Shown: positions 24,687 through 35,202, counted from the stretch's first letter. The stretch is DNA of 64,000 nucleotides from Streptomyces sp. NBC_01255 (GCF_036226445.1 NZ_CP108474.1:2232001-2296000), one strand, 5' to 3'. Made by a program: numbers and translations. The notes: generated by a model from the sequence alone, not told the origin.

Positions 24687-27143
24687 ATGGCCCGCCGCAG
24701 CACGAAGACACCGCCGCCGGACGACGCGTACGAGGAGAGGATCCTCGACATCGACGTCGTCGACGAGATGCAGGGCTCCTTCCTCGAGTACGCGTACTCG
24801 GTGATCTACTCGCGCGCTCTCCCCGACGCCCGCGACGGCATGAAGCCCGTCCAGCGCCGCATCGTCTACCAGATGGGCGAGATGGGGCTCCGGCCCGATC
24901 GCGGGTTCGTGAAGTGCGCCCGTGTCGTCGGCGAGGTGATGGGCAAGCTCCACCCGCACGGCGACGCGTCGATCTACGACGCCATGGTCCGCATGGCACA
25001 GCCCTTCTCCATGCGGCTGCCCCTCGTCGACGGTCACGGCAACTTCGGCTCCCTCGGCAACGACGACCCGCCCGCCGCCATGCGGTACACGGAGTCGCGG
25101 ATGGCGCCGGCCGCGCTGCTGATGACCGATTCCATCGACGAGGACACGGTCGACTTCACGCCGAACTACGACGGCCAGGAGCAGGAGCCGGTGGCACTGC
25201 CCGCCGCCTATCCGAACCTGCTGGTCAACGGCGCGTCGGGGATCGCGGTCGGCATGGCGACCAACATGCCGCCGCACAACCTCGGCGAGGTGATCGCGGC
25301 GGCCCGCCACCTGATCCGCCACCCGGGCGCCGACCTCGAGACGCTGATGCGCTTCGTGCCCGGCCCCGACCTGCCGACCGGCGGCCGGATCGTCGGCCTG
25401 TCCGGCATCAAGGACGCGTACGAGAACGGCCGCGGCACGTTCAAGATCCGCGCCACGGCCACCGTGGACAACGTGACGGCACGCCGCAAGGGCATCGTCG
25501 TGACCGAGCTGCCCTTCACGGTCGGCCCCGAGAAGGTCATCTCCAAGATCAAGGACCTCGTCGGCTCCAAGAAGCTCCAGGGCATCGCGGACGTCAAGGA
25601 CCTCACCGACCGCAGCCACGGCCTGCGTCTGGTCATCGAGATCAAGAACGGCTTCGTGCCGGAGGCGGTCCTGGAGCAGCTCTACAAACTGACGCCGATG
25701 GAGGAGTCCTTCGGCATCAACAACGTGGCGCTGGTGGACGGTCAGCCGCTGACGCTCGGCCTGAAGGAGCTCCTGGAGGTCTACCTCGACCACCGCTTCG
25801 AGGTCGTCCGCCGCCGCTCCGAGTTCCGCCGGACCAAGAAGCGCGACCGGCTGCACCTCGTGGAGGGCCTGCTCGTCGCGCTCCTCGACATCGACGAGGT
25901 CATCCGGATCATCCGGGAGAGCGACAACTCCGCTCAGGCCAAGGAGCGCCTGATGGAGCGCTTCTCGCTGAGCGAGATCCAGACGCAGTACATCCTGGAC
26001 ACCCCGCTGCGCCGCCTCACCAAGTTCGACCGCATCGAGCTGGAGACCGAGCGCGACCGGCTCACCGGCGAGATCGACGAGCTGACCGGGATCCTCGACT
26101 CCGACGCGGAGCTGCGGAAGCTGGTCTCGGCGGAACTGGCCGCGGTCGCCAAGAAGTTCGCCACCGACCGGCGGACGGTCCTGCTCGAATCGGCGGGCGC
26201 GCCCGTCGCGGCCGTCCCCCTCGAGGTCGCGGACGACCCGTGCCGCGTGCTGCTCTCCTCGACGGGTCTGCTGGCCCGTACGGCGACGGCGGAGCTGCCG
26301 CCCGCCGACCCGGACGCGCCGCGCACCAAGCACGACCTGATCGTGTCCGCGGTGGCCGCCACCCAGCGCGGTGACGTCGGCGCGGTGACCTCGGACGGCC
26401 GGCTGCTGCGGATCGCGGTCATCGACCTGCCGCAGCTCCCGGACACCCACGCCACGCCCAATCTCGCGGGCGGCGCGCAGCTCTCGGAGTTCCTGTCCCT
26501 GGAGGCGGACGAGTCGGTGGTCTGCCTGACCACGCTCGACGAGTCGTCGCCGGGTCTCGCGATCGGCACGCTGCAGGGCGTGGTGAAGCGCGTGGTGCCG
26601 GACTACCCGGCGAACAAGGACGAGCTGGAGGTCATCACCCTCAAGGACGGTGACCGGATCGTCGGCGCGACCGAGCTGCGGACGGGTGAGGAGGACCTGG
26701 TCTTCATCACCTCCGACGCCCAGCTGCTCCGCTACCCGGCCGCGCAGGTACGGCCCCAGGGCCGGCCGGCCGGCGGCATGGCGGGCGTCAAGCTGACCGC
26801 GGGCGCCGAGGTGCTCTCGTTCACGGCCGTGGACCCGGCGGCGGAAGCCGTGGTCTTCACCGTCGCGAGCTCCACCGGCACCCTCGACGCCTCGGCGGGT
26901 ACGTCGGCGAAGCTGACCCCCTTCGACCAGTACCCGCGCAAGGGCCGCGCGACGGGCGGTGTCCGCTGCCAGCGGTTCCTGAAGGGCGAGGACGTCCTGA
27001 TCCTGGCCTGGGCGGGTGCCACCCCGGCACGGGCCGCGCAGAAGAACGGCACCCCGGTGCCACTGCCGGACGTGGACCCGCGCCGCGACGGCTCGGGCGT
27101 CCCGCTGGCCCAGCCGGTCGACGCACTGGCCGGCCCCGCCTGA
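24687..27143 (+). CDS. parC: DNA topoisomerase IV subunit A
   Basis: 818 residues, matching Streptomyces ParC in length. The start ATG ([10 protein letters not shown]) is preceded by GAAGGAG about 11 nt upstream; a longer frame to 24591 is not needed. The quinolone-determining region is [17 protein letters not shown], and the active-site tyrosine is in [10 protein letters not shown] coiled-coil tower and a beta-propeller C-terminal domain follow. With ParE it decatenates daughter chromosomes by type IIA cleavage; in Streptomyces this is needed for segregation into spores. parE lies about 6 kb away on the other strand, so the subunits are not in one operon. A strong hairpin follows. Confidence 0.95.
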   Translation: MARRSTKTPPPDDAYEERILDIDVVDEMQGSFLEYAYSVIYSRALPDARDGMKPVQRRIVYQMGEMGLRPDRGFVKCARVVGEVMGKLHPHGDASIYDAMVRMAQPFSMRLPLVDGHGNFGSLGNDDPPAAMRYTESRMAPAALLMTDSIDEDTVDFTPNYDGQEQEPVALPAAYPNLLVNGASGIAVGMATNMPPHNLGEVIAAARHLIRHPGADLETLMRFVPGPDLPTGGRIVGLSGIKDAYENGRGTFKIRATATVDNVTARRKGIVVTELPFTVGPEKVISKIKDLVGSKKLQGIADVKDLTDRSHGLRLVIEIKNGFVPEAVLEQLYKLTPMEESFGINNVALVDGQPLTLGLKELLEVYLDHRFEVVRRRSEFRRTKKRDRLHLVEGLLVALLDIDEVIRIIRESDNSAQAKERLMERFSLSEIQTQYILDTPLRRLTKFDRIELETERDRLTGEIDELTGILDSDAELRKLVSAELAAVAKKFATDRRTVLLESAGAPVAAVPLEVADDPCRVLLSSTGLLARTATAELPPADPDAPRTKHDLIVSAVAATQRGDVGAVTSDGRLLRIAVIDLPQLPDTHATPNLAGGAQLSEFLSLEADESVVCLTTLDESSPGLAIGTLQGVVKRVVPDYPANKDELEVITLKDGDRIVGATELRTGEEDLVFITSDAQLLRYPAAQVRPQGRPAGGMAGVKLTAGAEVLSFTAVDPAAEAVVFTVASSTGTLDASAGTSAKLTPFDQYPRKGRATGGVRCQRFLKGEDVLILAWAGATPARAAQKNGTPVPLPDVDPRRDGSGVPLAQPVDALAGPA

Positions 27144-27163
27144 CCGTCCGGACGTCACGAAGG

Positions 27164-27205
27164 GACCCCCTTGGGGCCGGCCGCAAGGCCGGCCCCAAGG
27201 GGGTC
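27164..27205. terminator. Terminator between convergent parC and the CobW gene
   Basis: Very long inverted repeat: GACCCCCTTGGGGCCGGCC paired with GGCCGGCCCCAAGGGGGTC around a short GCAA loop. It lies 20 bp after parC and 78 bp after the CobW gene. Confidence 0.9.
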
Positions 27206-27283
27206 TTCCCCTACCCACGGGTCTCGGTCCACGAGCTCGCCGGACCCGCCCGAAGCCGGCCGGCCGGCCGGGCCGGCGGGAGG

Positions 27284-28348
27284 TCAGGAGAGTGTGGCGT
27301 CCTGGTCCGGGCTCTCGTCGGCGCGCGGCACGTACCGCAGGACGCCCCACATGCTGTGCTCGTCGGGGGCGTCCTGCGGACCGTTCTGCTCGCACGCGGC
27401 GAGCTCCTTGCGCAGGGCGGCGGCGTCGATGCCGGAGCCGATCAGGACGAGCTGGGTGAGCCGCTCCTCGCCGGCGGGCCAGGGCTCGGGGTAGAAGCGC
27501 AGGAAGCGGCCGACCGCGTGCACGGCGTAACGGTTGTCCGGGTCGGCGGCGCCGAAGTCGACGAACCCCTTGATCCGGTAGAGCCCCTCGGGCCTGGAGT
27601 CCAGGAAGGTCATCAGCCGGCGCGGGTGCAGCGGGACGGAGGCCGTCAGCGAGAGCGTCTCGTAGGCCGCGTGCGGGTGGACGTGGGTGTCGTCGCCGGG
27701 GCCGTACAGGATGTCCTCGATCGACATCTGGCCCTCGATCTCGTCCTCGGGGACGACCCGGTCGAAGAGCAGCTCCGGCTCGATCCGGCCGTGGGAGGCC
27801 TCGACCACGGCGGCGCGCCCCGCGAGGCCGGCCACGGTGTCCCGGACGGCCCGGAGGCGGTCCTCCGGGACCCGGTCGGCCTTGTTGACGACCACGAGGT
27901 CGGCGAGGGCGAGGTGCCGGTCGGTCTCGGGGTGGAACCGCCGGGTGGCGTCGAACTCGGCCGCGTCGACGAGCTGGACGAGCCCTCCGTAGACGATCCG
28001 CCCGTTCTCGCTGGCCAGCACCATGCGGACCAGTTCCTGCGGCTCGGCGAGGCCGCTCGCCTCGATGACGATCACGTCGAGCCGGGACTCGGGCCGGGTC
28101 AGGACCTCCAGGTACTCGTCGAGCTCGCTCGCGTCGACCGCGCAGCACAGGCAGCCGTTGCCGAGGGAGACGGTGGAGCCCACCTGTCCGGCGACGGTCA
28201 TCGCGTCGATGCCGATGTCCCCGAAATCGTTGACCATGACCCCGATACGGGTACCCCGGGCGCTGCGCAGCAGATGGTTGAGGAGCGTCGTCTTCCCTGC
28301 CCCGAGAAACCCGGCGAGGACGACGACGGGAATCTGCTGCGTGCTCAA
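27284..28348 (-). CDS. CobW/COG0523-family GTP-dependent metal chaperone
   Basis: 354 residues from an unusual TTG start (MSTQQIPVVV) fixed by GGAGG 8 nt upstream. G3E GTPase features: Walker A GFLGAGKTT (residues 13-21), the CxCC metal site in NGCLCC (Cys66, Cys68, Cys69), IEASGLAEP and the guanine-specificity NKAD. A C-terminal CobW domain (about 230-325) follows. Members insert zinc, cobalt or iron into target proteins. A His in DDTHVHPHA may add metal affinity. No Zur box was searched for; the target metal is not readable from sequence. Convergent with parC. Confidence 0.9.
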   Translation of the reverse strand: MSTQQIPVVVLAGFLGAGKTTLLNHLLRSARGTRIGVMVNDFGDIGIDAMTVAGQVGSTVSLGNGCLCCAVDASELDEYLEVLTRPESRLDVIVIEASGLAEPQELVRMVLASENGRIVYGGLVQLVDAAEFDATRRFHPETDRHLALADLVVVNKADRVPEDRLRAVRDTVAGLAGRAAVVEASHGRIEPELLFDRVVPEDEIEGQMSIEDILYGPGDDTHVHPHAAYETLSLTASVPLHPRRLMTFLDSRPEGLYRIKGFVDFGAADPDNRYAVHAVGRFLRFYPEPWPAGEERLTQLVLIGSGIDAAALRKELAACEQNGPQDAPDEHSMWGVLRYVPRADESPDQDATLS

Positions 28349-28543
28349 GGGTCGTGCCTCCGGTCGCGGGTTCCTTCCCACAGCGGTGGGAAGGCCCCAG
28401 GATAGGCGTGATCGTCCGAGGACGACCGAAACCACCGGCCGATCCGCCGCAGGGACACCGGGACAGCCCGGCGATACGGGCCCAGCGGGGGAACCGGGGC
28501 CGGCATTTCCGGTCGTGGGGCTCGGACGCTTACCTTTTCTGGC

Positions 28544-30223
28544 ATGAGCCCCGCACAGACCAGCCCCGCGCGGCCCCTCGCGCGCCGTCGGCGGTTCGGG
28601 TGGCCCCGGCGGGTGTTCGCGCAGGTCCTGCTGATGCAGCTGGCCATCGCGACCGGTGTGACCGTCCTCGCCACCGGTCTCTTCCTCGCCCCCCTCAGCG
28701 CACAGCTCGACGACCAGGCCATGCGGCGGGCCCTGGCCATCGCCGAGACCACCGCCTCCCCGGGGCTCGCCGCCGGCCTCGTCGGCACCCCGCCCTCGGC
28801 GCGGGGCCCCGTGCAGACGGAGGCCGAACGGATCCGGGTGTCCACGGGCGCCGAGTACGTCGTCGTCATGGACACCCGCGGGGTGCGCTGGTCGCACACC
28901 GACCCCGCCCAGATCGGCCGGCGCGTCTCCACCGACCCGAGCGCCGTCCTCGCGGGGCGGGAGGTGATGGAGATCGACAGCGGCACGCTCGGCCGCTCGG
29001 CACGCGGCAAGGCTCCGCTGCGCGACGCGGACGGCCGGATCATCGGCGCGGTCTCCGTCGGCATCGAGTACGACAGCGTCCGCGACCGGCTCCTCGCCGC
29101 GATCCCGGGCCTCCTCGCTTATGCGGGCGGGGCGCTCGCGGTCGGGGCCCTCGCCGCGTACCTGATCTCCCGACGGCTCCAGCGCCAGACACACGACCTG
29201 GCCTTCTCCGACATCTCCGCGCTGCTCGCCGAGCGCGAGGCCATGCTGCACGGCATCCGGGAGGGTGTCGTGGCCATCGACCGCACCGGCTCCGTACGGC
29301 TCGTGAACGACGAGGCACAGCGCCTGCTCGGCGTCGGCCCCGAGGCCGCGGGCCGGCCCGTGGACGAGGTCCTCGGCCAGGGCCGTACCGCCGACGTCCT
29401 CACGGGCCGGGTCACGGGCGAGGATCTCGTCACCGTCCAGGGCCACCGGGTCCTGATCGCCAACCGGATGCCCACGGACGACGGCGGCGCCGTCGCTACC
29501 TTGCGCGACCGCACCGAGCTGGAGCGCCTCGGGCGCGAGCTCGACTCGACGCGGGGCCTGATCGACGCCCTCCGCGCTCAGGACCACGAGCACGCCAACC
29601 GGCTGCACACGCTCCTCGGCCTCCTGGAGCTGGACATGCACGAGGAGGCGGTCGAGTTCGTCACCGAGGTGGTCGGAGTGCACCGGGCGACCGCAGAGCA
29701 GGTCACGGAGAAGGTCCACGACCCGCTGCTCGCCGCGCTCCTGGTCGGCAAGGCGACCGTCGCCGCCGAGCGCGGCGTATCACTGCGGATCTCCCCGGAG
29801 TCCCTGCTGCCGGACCGGCTCGTCGACCCTCGTGAGCTGGTCACGGTCGTCGGCAATCTGGTCGACAACGCCCTGGACGCCGTCGCGGGCACGCCGGGCG
29901 CCCGGATCGAGGTCGCGTTCCGCACCGACGGCCGTACGGTCGTGCTGCGGGTCACGGACAGCGGCCCCGGCGTCCCCGAGGAGCGCCGCGAGCTGATCTT
30001 CACCGAGGGCTGGTCGACGAAGGAGCCGCCGCCCCACGGCAGGCGCGGGCTCGGTCTCGCCTTCGTGCGCCGGCTGGCCGAGCGCCGGGGCGGCACGGCC
30101 CGTGTGGCCGGGGCCGCGGACGGGGGCGCGGAGTTCACCGTCGTCCTCCCCGACGCCCTGACCGAACCGGAGCCCGGCGGAGCCGCCCTCTCGCCGGAGC
30201 CCGCCGGGGAGGCGGCGCGATGA
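28544..30223 (+). CDS. CitA/DcuS-type sensor histidine kinase
   Basis: 559 residues. Membrane segment 1 (about 27-50), an extracytoplasmic PAS-like sensor (about 50-180, with VVVMDTRGVRWSHTDP and GRIIGAVSVGIEY typical of CitA/DcuS), membrane segment 2 (about 185-207), a cytoplasmic PAS (about 230-320) and an HPK-type transmitter. The phospho-accepting His348 is in AQDHEHANRLH. The ATPase shows NLVDNALDAV and GRRGLGLAFVRRLAERRGG. Sensors of this type bind citrate or C4-dicarboxylates. The stop overlaps the response regulator start (ATGA). The neighbouring convergent ActP-like symporter is a plausible target. Confidence 0.9.
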   Translation: MSPAQTSPARPLARRRRFGWPRRVFAQVLLMQLAIATGVTVLATGLFLAPLSAQLDDQAMRRALAIAETTASPGLAAGLVGTPPSARGPVQTEAERIRVSTGAEYVVVMDTRGVRWSHTDPAQIGRRVSTDPSAVLAGREVMEIDSGTLGRSARGKAPLRDADGRIIGAVSVGIEYDSVRDRLLAAIPGLLAYAGGALAVGALAAYLISRRLQRQTHDLAFSDISALLAEREAMLHGIREGVVAIDRTGSVRLVNDEAQRLLGVGPEAAGRPVDEVLGQGRTADVLTGRVTGEDLVTVQGHRVLIANRMPTDDGGAVATLRDRTELERLGRELDSTRGLIDALRAQDHEHANRLHTLLGLLELDMHEEAVEFVTEVVGVHRATAEQVTEKVHDPLLAALLVGKATVAAERGVSLRISPESLLPDRLVDPRELVTVVGNLVDNALDAVAGTPGARIEVAFRTDGRTVVLRVTDSGPGVPEERRELIFTEGWSTKEPPPHGRRGLGLAFVRRLAERRGGTARVAGAADGGAEFTVVLPDALTEPEPGGAALSPEPAGEAAR

Positions 30224-30909
30224 TCGACGTGCTCGTGGTGGACGACGACGTACTGGTGGCGCGGATCAACGCCGCGTACGTCGCCAAGGTCCCCGGCTTC
30301 CGGGTGTCCGCCACCGCCCACTCGACCGCCGAGGCGCTGACCGCCCTGGCCGAGCACCCCGTGGACCTGATCCTCCTCGACCACTACTTGCCGGACGAGA
30401 ACGGCCTCGCCGCCGTACGGGAGCTCCGCGCGCGCGGCCACCAGTGCGACGTGATCATGGTGACCGCCGCCCGGGACGTGGCCACCGTGCAGGCGGCGAT
30501 GCGCCACGGCGCGCTCCAGTACCTGGTCAAGCCGTTCAACTTCGCCGGGCTGCGCTCCAAGCTGGAGGCGTACGCGGCACTCCGGCGCGCCCTGGGAGCG
30601 GGCGGCGAGGCGGAGCAGGCCGAGGTGGACCGGATCTTCGGGGTCCTGGCGGCGGGCACCGTCTCCCCTGACTTGCCGAAGGGGCACTCCCCCACCACGG
30701 CCGAGCTGGTCCGGCAGGTCCTGCTCGCCGCCGGCGGCCCGCTCTCCGCTCAGGAGATCGCCGAGCGGTCCGGCGTGAGCCGCCAGACCGCCCAGCGCTA
30801 CCTCAAACTCCTCGAACGCACCGGCCGGGTGAGCCTCTCCCTCCGGTACGGCGAGACGGGCCGTCCCGAGCACCGGTACGCCTGGGCGTCCTCACCGCCC
30901 GCTCCCTGA
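30220..30909 (+). CDS. CitB/DcuR-type response regulator
   Basis: 229 residues. Receiver domain (1-120) with acidic pocket VVDDD, phosphorylated Asp54 in LILLDHYLP, and the conserved Lys in YLVKPFNF. A linker and a C-terminal HTH (about 165-225) follow: PLSAQEIAERSGVSRQTAQRY, then a wing ending in EHRYAW. This is the DcuR/CitB subfamily layout. The ATG overlaps the kinase stop by 4 nt. A 33-bp gap with a small G/C hairpin separates it from the convergent symporter gene. Confidence 0.92.
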   Translation: MIDVLVVDDDVLVARINAAYVAKVPGFRVSATAHSTAEALTALAEHPVDLILLDHYLPDENGLAAVRELRARGHQCDVIMVTAARDVATVQAAMRHGALQYLVKPFNFAGLRSKLEAYAALRRALGAGGEAEQAEVDRIFGVLAAGTVSPDLPKGHSPTTAELVRQVLLAAGGPLSAQEIAERSGVSRQTAQRYLKLLERTGRVSLSLRYGETGRPEHRYAWASSPPAP

Positions 30910-30942
30910 GGCGCGCTCCCGCTCGCAGGGGGGCTCTCCCCC

Positions 30943-32538
30943 TCAGACGGCCCCGGCCCCGGTCAGCGCCCGGACCTCGGCCTCGGCGTGCCGTGCCTCG
31001 TCGGGCGGCTCGGTCGAGGTGACCGTACCGATCCAGCCCGCGAGGAACCCGAGCGGGATGGAGACCACGCCGGGGTTCTGCAGCGGGAAGACGTGGAAGT
31101 CGACACCGGGGAACAGCGCCTCCGGGCTGCCCGAGACGACCGGCGACAGCAGGACGAGCAGAACCGCGGGGACCAGCCCGCCGTACACCGACCAGACCGC
31201 GCCCCGGGTGGTGAACTTCCGCCAGAACAGCGAGTAGAGCAGGACGGGCAGGTTGGCCGAGGCGGCGACCGCGAAGGCGAGGCCGACGAGGAAGGCCACG
31301 TTGAGATCGCGGGCGAGCAGGCCGAGTCCGATGGCGGCGGCGCCGATCCCGGCGGCCGCGAACCGCGCCACGGTCACCTCGCTGTACTGCTTCTTCGCGT
31401 GCCGGCGGCGCAGCGAGCTGTACAGGTCGTGGGCGACGGAGGCCGAGGAGGCGAGGGTGATCCCGGCGACGACGGCGAGGATGGTCGCGAAGGCGACGGC
31501 GGCCACGATAGCGAAGAGCACGGTGCCGCCGGTGGACCCCGCGCCGCCGCCGAGGTCGAGGGCGAGCAGCGGGATGGCGGTGTTCCCCGACGCGCTGGAG
31601 GCGCGGACCTCGGCGGGTCCGATCAGGGCGGCGGCGCCGAAGCCGAGCACGATGGTCATCAGGTAGAAGCTGCCGATGAGGCCGATGGACCAGACGACGG
31701 ACCGGCGGGCGGCGCGGGCGGTGGGCACGGTGTAGAAGCGCGACAGGATGTGCGGCAGTCCCGCGGTGCCCAGGACCAGGGCGATGCCGAGGCTGATGAA
31801 GTCGAGGCGTGCGGTCCAGTCGCCGCCGTAACGCAGCCCCGGGGCGAGGAAGTCCCGTCCGTGGCCGCTGCGGTCGGCCGCGGTGGCCAGGAGGCTGTTC
31901 ACGTCGCCGTGGAAGCGGAGCACGACGAGGACGGTGAGCGCGATCGTGCCCGCCATGAGCAGGACCGCCTTGACGATCTGGATCCAGGTGGTGGCCCGCA
32001 TGCCGCCGAGCGACACGTAGATGACCATCAGCGCCCCCACGCCGATCACGGTCCAGGAGCGGGCCGCCTCGCTCGTGCCGCCGAGCAGGAGCGCGACCAG
32101 GCTTCCGGCGCCGACCATCTGGGCCACGAGGTAGAGCACGGAGACGGCCACGGAGGAGGTTCCGGCGGCGATCCGCACCGGCCGCTCGGACATCCGCGCG
32201 GCGACGACGTCCGCGAGCGTGAACCGCCCGCAGTTGCGGACGAGTTCCGCGACGAGCAGGAGGACGACCAGCCAGGCGACGAGGAAGCCGACGGAGTACA
32301 GCATGCCGTCGTAGCCGTAGAGCGCGATCAGCCCGGAGATGCCGAGGAAGGAGGCCGCGGACATGTAGTCGCCGGCGATGGCGAAACCGTTCTCCATGGG
32401 CGAGAACAGCCTGCCCCCGGCGTAGAACTCCTCCGCCGATCCGTGCCGGTTGCGGCTCACCCAGGTGGTGATCCCCAGGGTGACGGCGATGAAGACGCTG
32501 AAGAGCACGAGCGCCAGGGTCTGATGGTCTCCGGTCAC
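30943..32538 (-). CDS. ActP-like sodium:solute symporter (acetate/monocarboxylate)
   Basis: 531 residues from the GTG that overlaps the DUF485 stop. About 13 hydrophobic segments in the SSS family pattern: EEFYAGGRLFSPMENGFAIAGDYMSAASFLGISG near the start (conserved residues Gly, Asp, Ser, Ala), SRFYTVPTARAARRSV, and ASVAHDLYSS. The paired DUF485 protein is the usual partner of acetate permease ActP. Substrates are probably acetate, propionate or pyruvate, driven by Na+. Regulation by the convergent CitA/CitB-like system is suggested by position only. Confidence 0.9.
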   Translation of the reverse strand: MTGDHQTLALVLFSVFIAVTLGITTWVSRNRHGSAEEFYAGGRLFSPMENGFAIAGDYMSAASFLGISGLIALYGYDGMLYSVGFLVAWLVVLLLVAELVRNCGRFTLADVVAARMSERPVRIAAGTSSVAVSVLYLVAQMVGAGSLVALLLGGTSEAARSWTVIGVGALMVIYVSLGGMRATTWIQIVKAVLLMAGTIALTVLVVLRFHGDVNSLLATAADRSGHGRDFLAPGLRYGGDWTARLDFISLGIALVLGTAGLPHILSRFYTVPTARAARRSVVWSIGLIGSFYLMTIVLGFGAAALIGPAEVRASSASGNTAIPLLALDLGGGAGSTGGTVLFAIVAAVAFATILAVVAGITLASSASVAHDLYSSLRRRHAKKQYSEVTVARFAAAGIGAAAIGLGLLARDLNVAFLVGLAFAVAASANLPVLLYSLFWRKFTTRGAVWSVYGGLVPAVLLVLLSPVVSGSPEALFPGVDFHVFPLQNPGVVSIPLGFLAGWIGTVTSTEPPDEARHAEAEVRALTGAGAV

Positions 32539-32906
32539 CGCTGCGCCACCCCTCTGGTCATCTCCTGCGTGTCCCAGCGGAGTTCGAGGGCCGCCCGGTC
32601 CCGGCGCAGCCGCGCGTGGCGCGCGTAGGCCCAGGTCAGCAGGAAGGTGGTGAGGAACTGGCCGAGCCCCGCGACCATGGCCACGTTCACCGCGCCGGCG
32701 ACGGGCCGTGCCATGAGCCCGGGCGCCGCGGTCGCCGCGACGACGTAGGCGAGGTACCAGAGCAGGAACGCGAGGGCGGCCGGGAAGACGAACCGGCGGT
32801 AGCGGCGGCGCACTTCCTGGAACGCGGGGCTCCGCTGGACCTCCAGGTAGACCTCCGCCGCGCTGGGATCGCGCTGTCGCGGCACTGCCGAGTCGTACTG
32901 CTCCAC
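32535..32906 (-). CDS. DUF485 membrane protein, symporter partner
   Basis: 123 residues from the GTG (MEQYDSAVPR) with AAGGAG 7 nt upstream. Two hydrophobic segments (about 42-62 and 75-97) with the DUF485 signature SPAFQEVRRRYRRFVFPAALAFL and LGQFLTTFLLTWAYARHAR. DUF485 proteins are encoded directly before ActP-type symporters; their role is unknown, possibly assembly. Coupled by a GTGA overlap. Confidence 0.9.
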   Translation of the reverse strand: MEQYDSAVPRQRDPSAAEVYLEVQRSPAFQEVRRRYRRFVFPAALAFLLWYLAYVVAATAAPGLMARPVAGAVNVAMVAGLGQFLTTFLLTWAYARHARLRRDRAALELRWDTQEMTRGVAQR

Positions 32907-33028
32907 CGGCCAACTCCTTGTCAGCGAACCGTTTCGGTCGCGTGCCCAAGGATGGACAGAGCGGGAAGATCCCGGACTCTTCTCCTCCCCCTCTTCACCC
33001 CATCAGGTGACAGATGCCCCCTGTGGCC

Positions 33029-33068
33029 TGACCGGGCCGTGCTGATATGCGTACCGCACGGCCCGGTC
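33029..33068 (-). terminator. Terminator of parE
   Basis: GACCGGGCCGTGC and GCACGGCCCGGTC form a perfect 13-bp stem with a 13-nt loop, about 17 bp past the parE stop. No T-run, as is common in Streptomyces. Confidence 0.7.
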
Positions 33069-33084
33069 CTGTCCGTGGCCTCTG

Positions 33085-35202
33085 TCAGGCGTCGATGCGC
33101 GAGCGGTCGAGCGTCGCCGCCGAGCTGGTGATGAACTCCTTGCGGGGCGCCACGTCGTTGCCCATGAGGAGGTCGAAGACCTGCTCCGCCGAGTCCAGGT
33201 CGCCGATGTTGATCCGGCGCAGGGTGCGGTGGCGCGGGTCCATCGTGGTCTCCGCGAGCTGGTCGGCGTCCATCTCGCCGAGACCCTTGTAGCGCTGGAT
33301 GGAGTCCTTGTAGCGGACCCCCTTGCGCTGGAACTCCAGCAGGGTCTGCCGCAGCTCGCCGTCCGAGTACGTGTAGACGTACTTGTCCTGGCCCTTCTTG
33401 GGCTGGACGAGCTCGATCCGGTGCAGCGGAGGCACGGCGGCGAAGACGCGTCCGGCCTCGACCATGGGCCGCATGTAGCGCTGGAAGAGCGTCAGCAGCA
33501 GACAGCGGATGTGCGCGCCGTCGACATCGGCGTCGACCAGCAGGACGATCTTCCCGTAGCGGGCCGCGTCGATGTCGAAGGTGCGGCCCGAGCCCGCTCC
33601 TATGACCTGGATGATCGCCCCGCACTCGGCGTTCTTGAGCATGTCCGAGACCGAGGACTTCTGGACGTTGAGGATCTTGCCGCGGATCGGCAGCAGGGCC
33701 TGGAACTCGCTGTTGCGCGCGAGCTTGGCCGTACCGAGGGCGGAGTCCCCCTCGACGATGAAGAGCTCGCTGCGCTCCACGTCGTCGCTGCGGCAGTCGG
33801 CGAGCTTGGCCGGCAGGGAGGACGACTCGAGCGCGGTCTTCCTGCGCTGCGCGTCCTTGTGCTGACGGGCCGCGATCCGGGTCCTGGCGGCGGCGACGGC
33901 CTTGTCCAGGACGGCGCGGGCCTGCGCCTTCGCGTCGCGCTTGGTGGAGGTCAGGAAGGCCTTGAGCTCCTTGGCGACCACGTTCGCCACGATCCGGCGG
34001 GCGGCGGAGGTGCCCAGGACCTCCTTCGTCTGCCCCTCGAACTGCGGCTCGGCGAGGCGGACCGTCACGACGGCCGTGAGCCCCTCCAGGGCGTCGTCCT
34101 TGACGATGTCGTCCTCGGCGACGCGCAGCATCTTGGCCGAGCGGAGCACTTCGTTCACCGTCTTGGTGATGGCCTGCTCGAAGCCGGAGACGTGGGTGCC
34201 GCCCTTGGGGGTGGCGATGATGTTGACGAAGGACTTGACCGTGCTGTCGTAGCCGGTGCCCCAGCGCAGCGCGACGTCGACGGCGAGCTCGCGGGTGACC
34301 TCGGTCGGGGTCATGTGGCCGCGCTCGTCGAGGACCGGGACGGTCTCCTTGAAGGTCCCCGTGCCGGTGAGGCGCTGGATGTCGCAGACGGCCTTGTCCT
34401 GCGCGAGGTACTCGCAGAACTCGCTGATGCCTCCGTCGAAGCGGAAGGTCTCCTCGCTCTTGCCGATCCCGGCCAGGTCCCGCTCGTCGCGGACGACGAT
34501 CGTGAGGCCGGGCACGAGGAAGGCGGTCTGCCGGGCGCGCTGGTGGAGCGTCTCCAGCGAGAGCTTGGCGTCCTTGAGGAAGATCTGCCGGTCCGCCCAG
34601 TAGCGGACCCGCGTGCCCGTGCGCGTCTTGGGGACGCGCTTGCCCTTCCGCAGGCCGTTGCCCGGGTCGAAGGGGCTGTCGGGGCCCTGCTCCGTGAAGA
34701 TGCCGGGCACGCCGCGGCGGAAGCTGATGGAGTGCGTGGAGCTGTTCCGGTCGACCTCGACGTCGAGGCGGGCCGACAGGGCGTTGACCACGGAGGCGCC
34801 GACGCCGTGCAGACCGCCGGAGGCGGCGTACGAGCCGCCGCCGAACTTTCCGCCGGCGTGCAGCTTGGTCATGACGACCTCGACGCCGGAGAGCCCGGTC
34901 TTCGGCTCGACGTCGACCGGGATGCCCCGGCCGTTGTCCCGGACCTCGACGGAGCCGTCGTCGTGGAGGATGACGTCGATGTGGTCGCAGTAGCCACCGA
35001 GGGCCTCGTCGACCGAGTTGTCGATGATCTCCCAGATGCAGTGCATCAGGCCGCGGCTGTCGGTGGACCCGATGTACATACCGGGGCGCTTGCGGACCGC
35101 TTCGAGCCCTTCGAGTACGAGCAGGTGCCGCGCGGTGTAGTTGGAAGCGTCACGGTCTGCGGTCAGCAGCGCACTGGACGGCACGGACGTTTCGGCGGTC
35201 AC
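33085..35202 (-). CDS. parE: DNA topoisomerase IV subunit B
   Basis: 705 residues from the GTG (VTAETSVPSS) with GAGGAG 8 nt upstream. GHKL ATPase motifs: IIDNSVDEALGGY, RDNGRGIP, GGLHGVGASVVNALS. Toprim motifs: FIVEGDSALGTAK, LLVDADVDGAH and YKGLGEM near the C-terminus. Streptomyces also has a separate GyrB beside dnaN, and the neighbourhood (hrdB, whiH) identifies this as the parE homologue. It forms the ATPase half of topoisomerase IV with ParC. Confidence 0.93.
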   Translation of the reverse strand: MTAETSVPSSALLTADRDASNYTARHLLVLEGLEAVRKRPGMYIGSTDSRGLMHCIWEIIDNSVDEALGGYCDHIDVILHDDGSVEVRDNGRGIPVDVEPKTGLSGVEVVMTKLHAGGKFGGGSYAASGGLHGVGASVVNALSARLDVEVDRNSSTHSISFRRGVPGIFTEQGPDSPFDPGNGLRKGKRVPKTRTGTRVRYWADRQIFLKDAKLSLETLHQRARQTAFLVPGLTIVVRDERDLAGIGKSEETFRFDGGISEFCEYLAQDKAVCDIQRLTGTGTFKETVPVLDERGHMTPTEVTRELAVDVALRWGTGYDSTVKSFVNIIATPKGGTHVSGFEQAITKTVNEVLRSAKMLRVAEDDIVKDDALEGLTAVVTVRLAEPQFEGQTKEVLGTSAARRIVANVVAKELKAFLTSTKRDAKAQARAVLDKAVAAARTRIAARQHKDAQRRKTALESSSLPAKLADCRSDDVERSELFIVEGDSALGTAKLARNSEFQALLPIRGKILNVQKSSVSDMLKNAECGAIIQVIGAGSGRTFDIDAARYGKIVLLVDADVDGAHIRCLLLTLFQRYMRPMVEAGRVFAAVPPLHRIELVQPKKGQDKYVYTYSDGELRQTLLEFQRKGVRYKDSIQRYKGLGEMDADQLAETTMDPRHRTLRRINIGDLDSAEQVFDLLMGNDVAPRKEFITSSAATLDRSRIDA

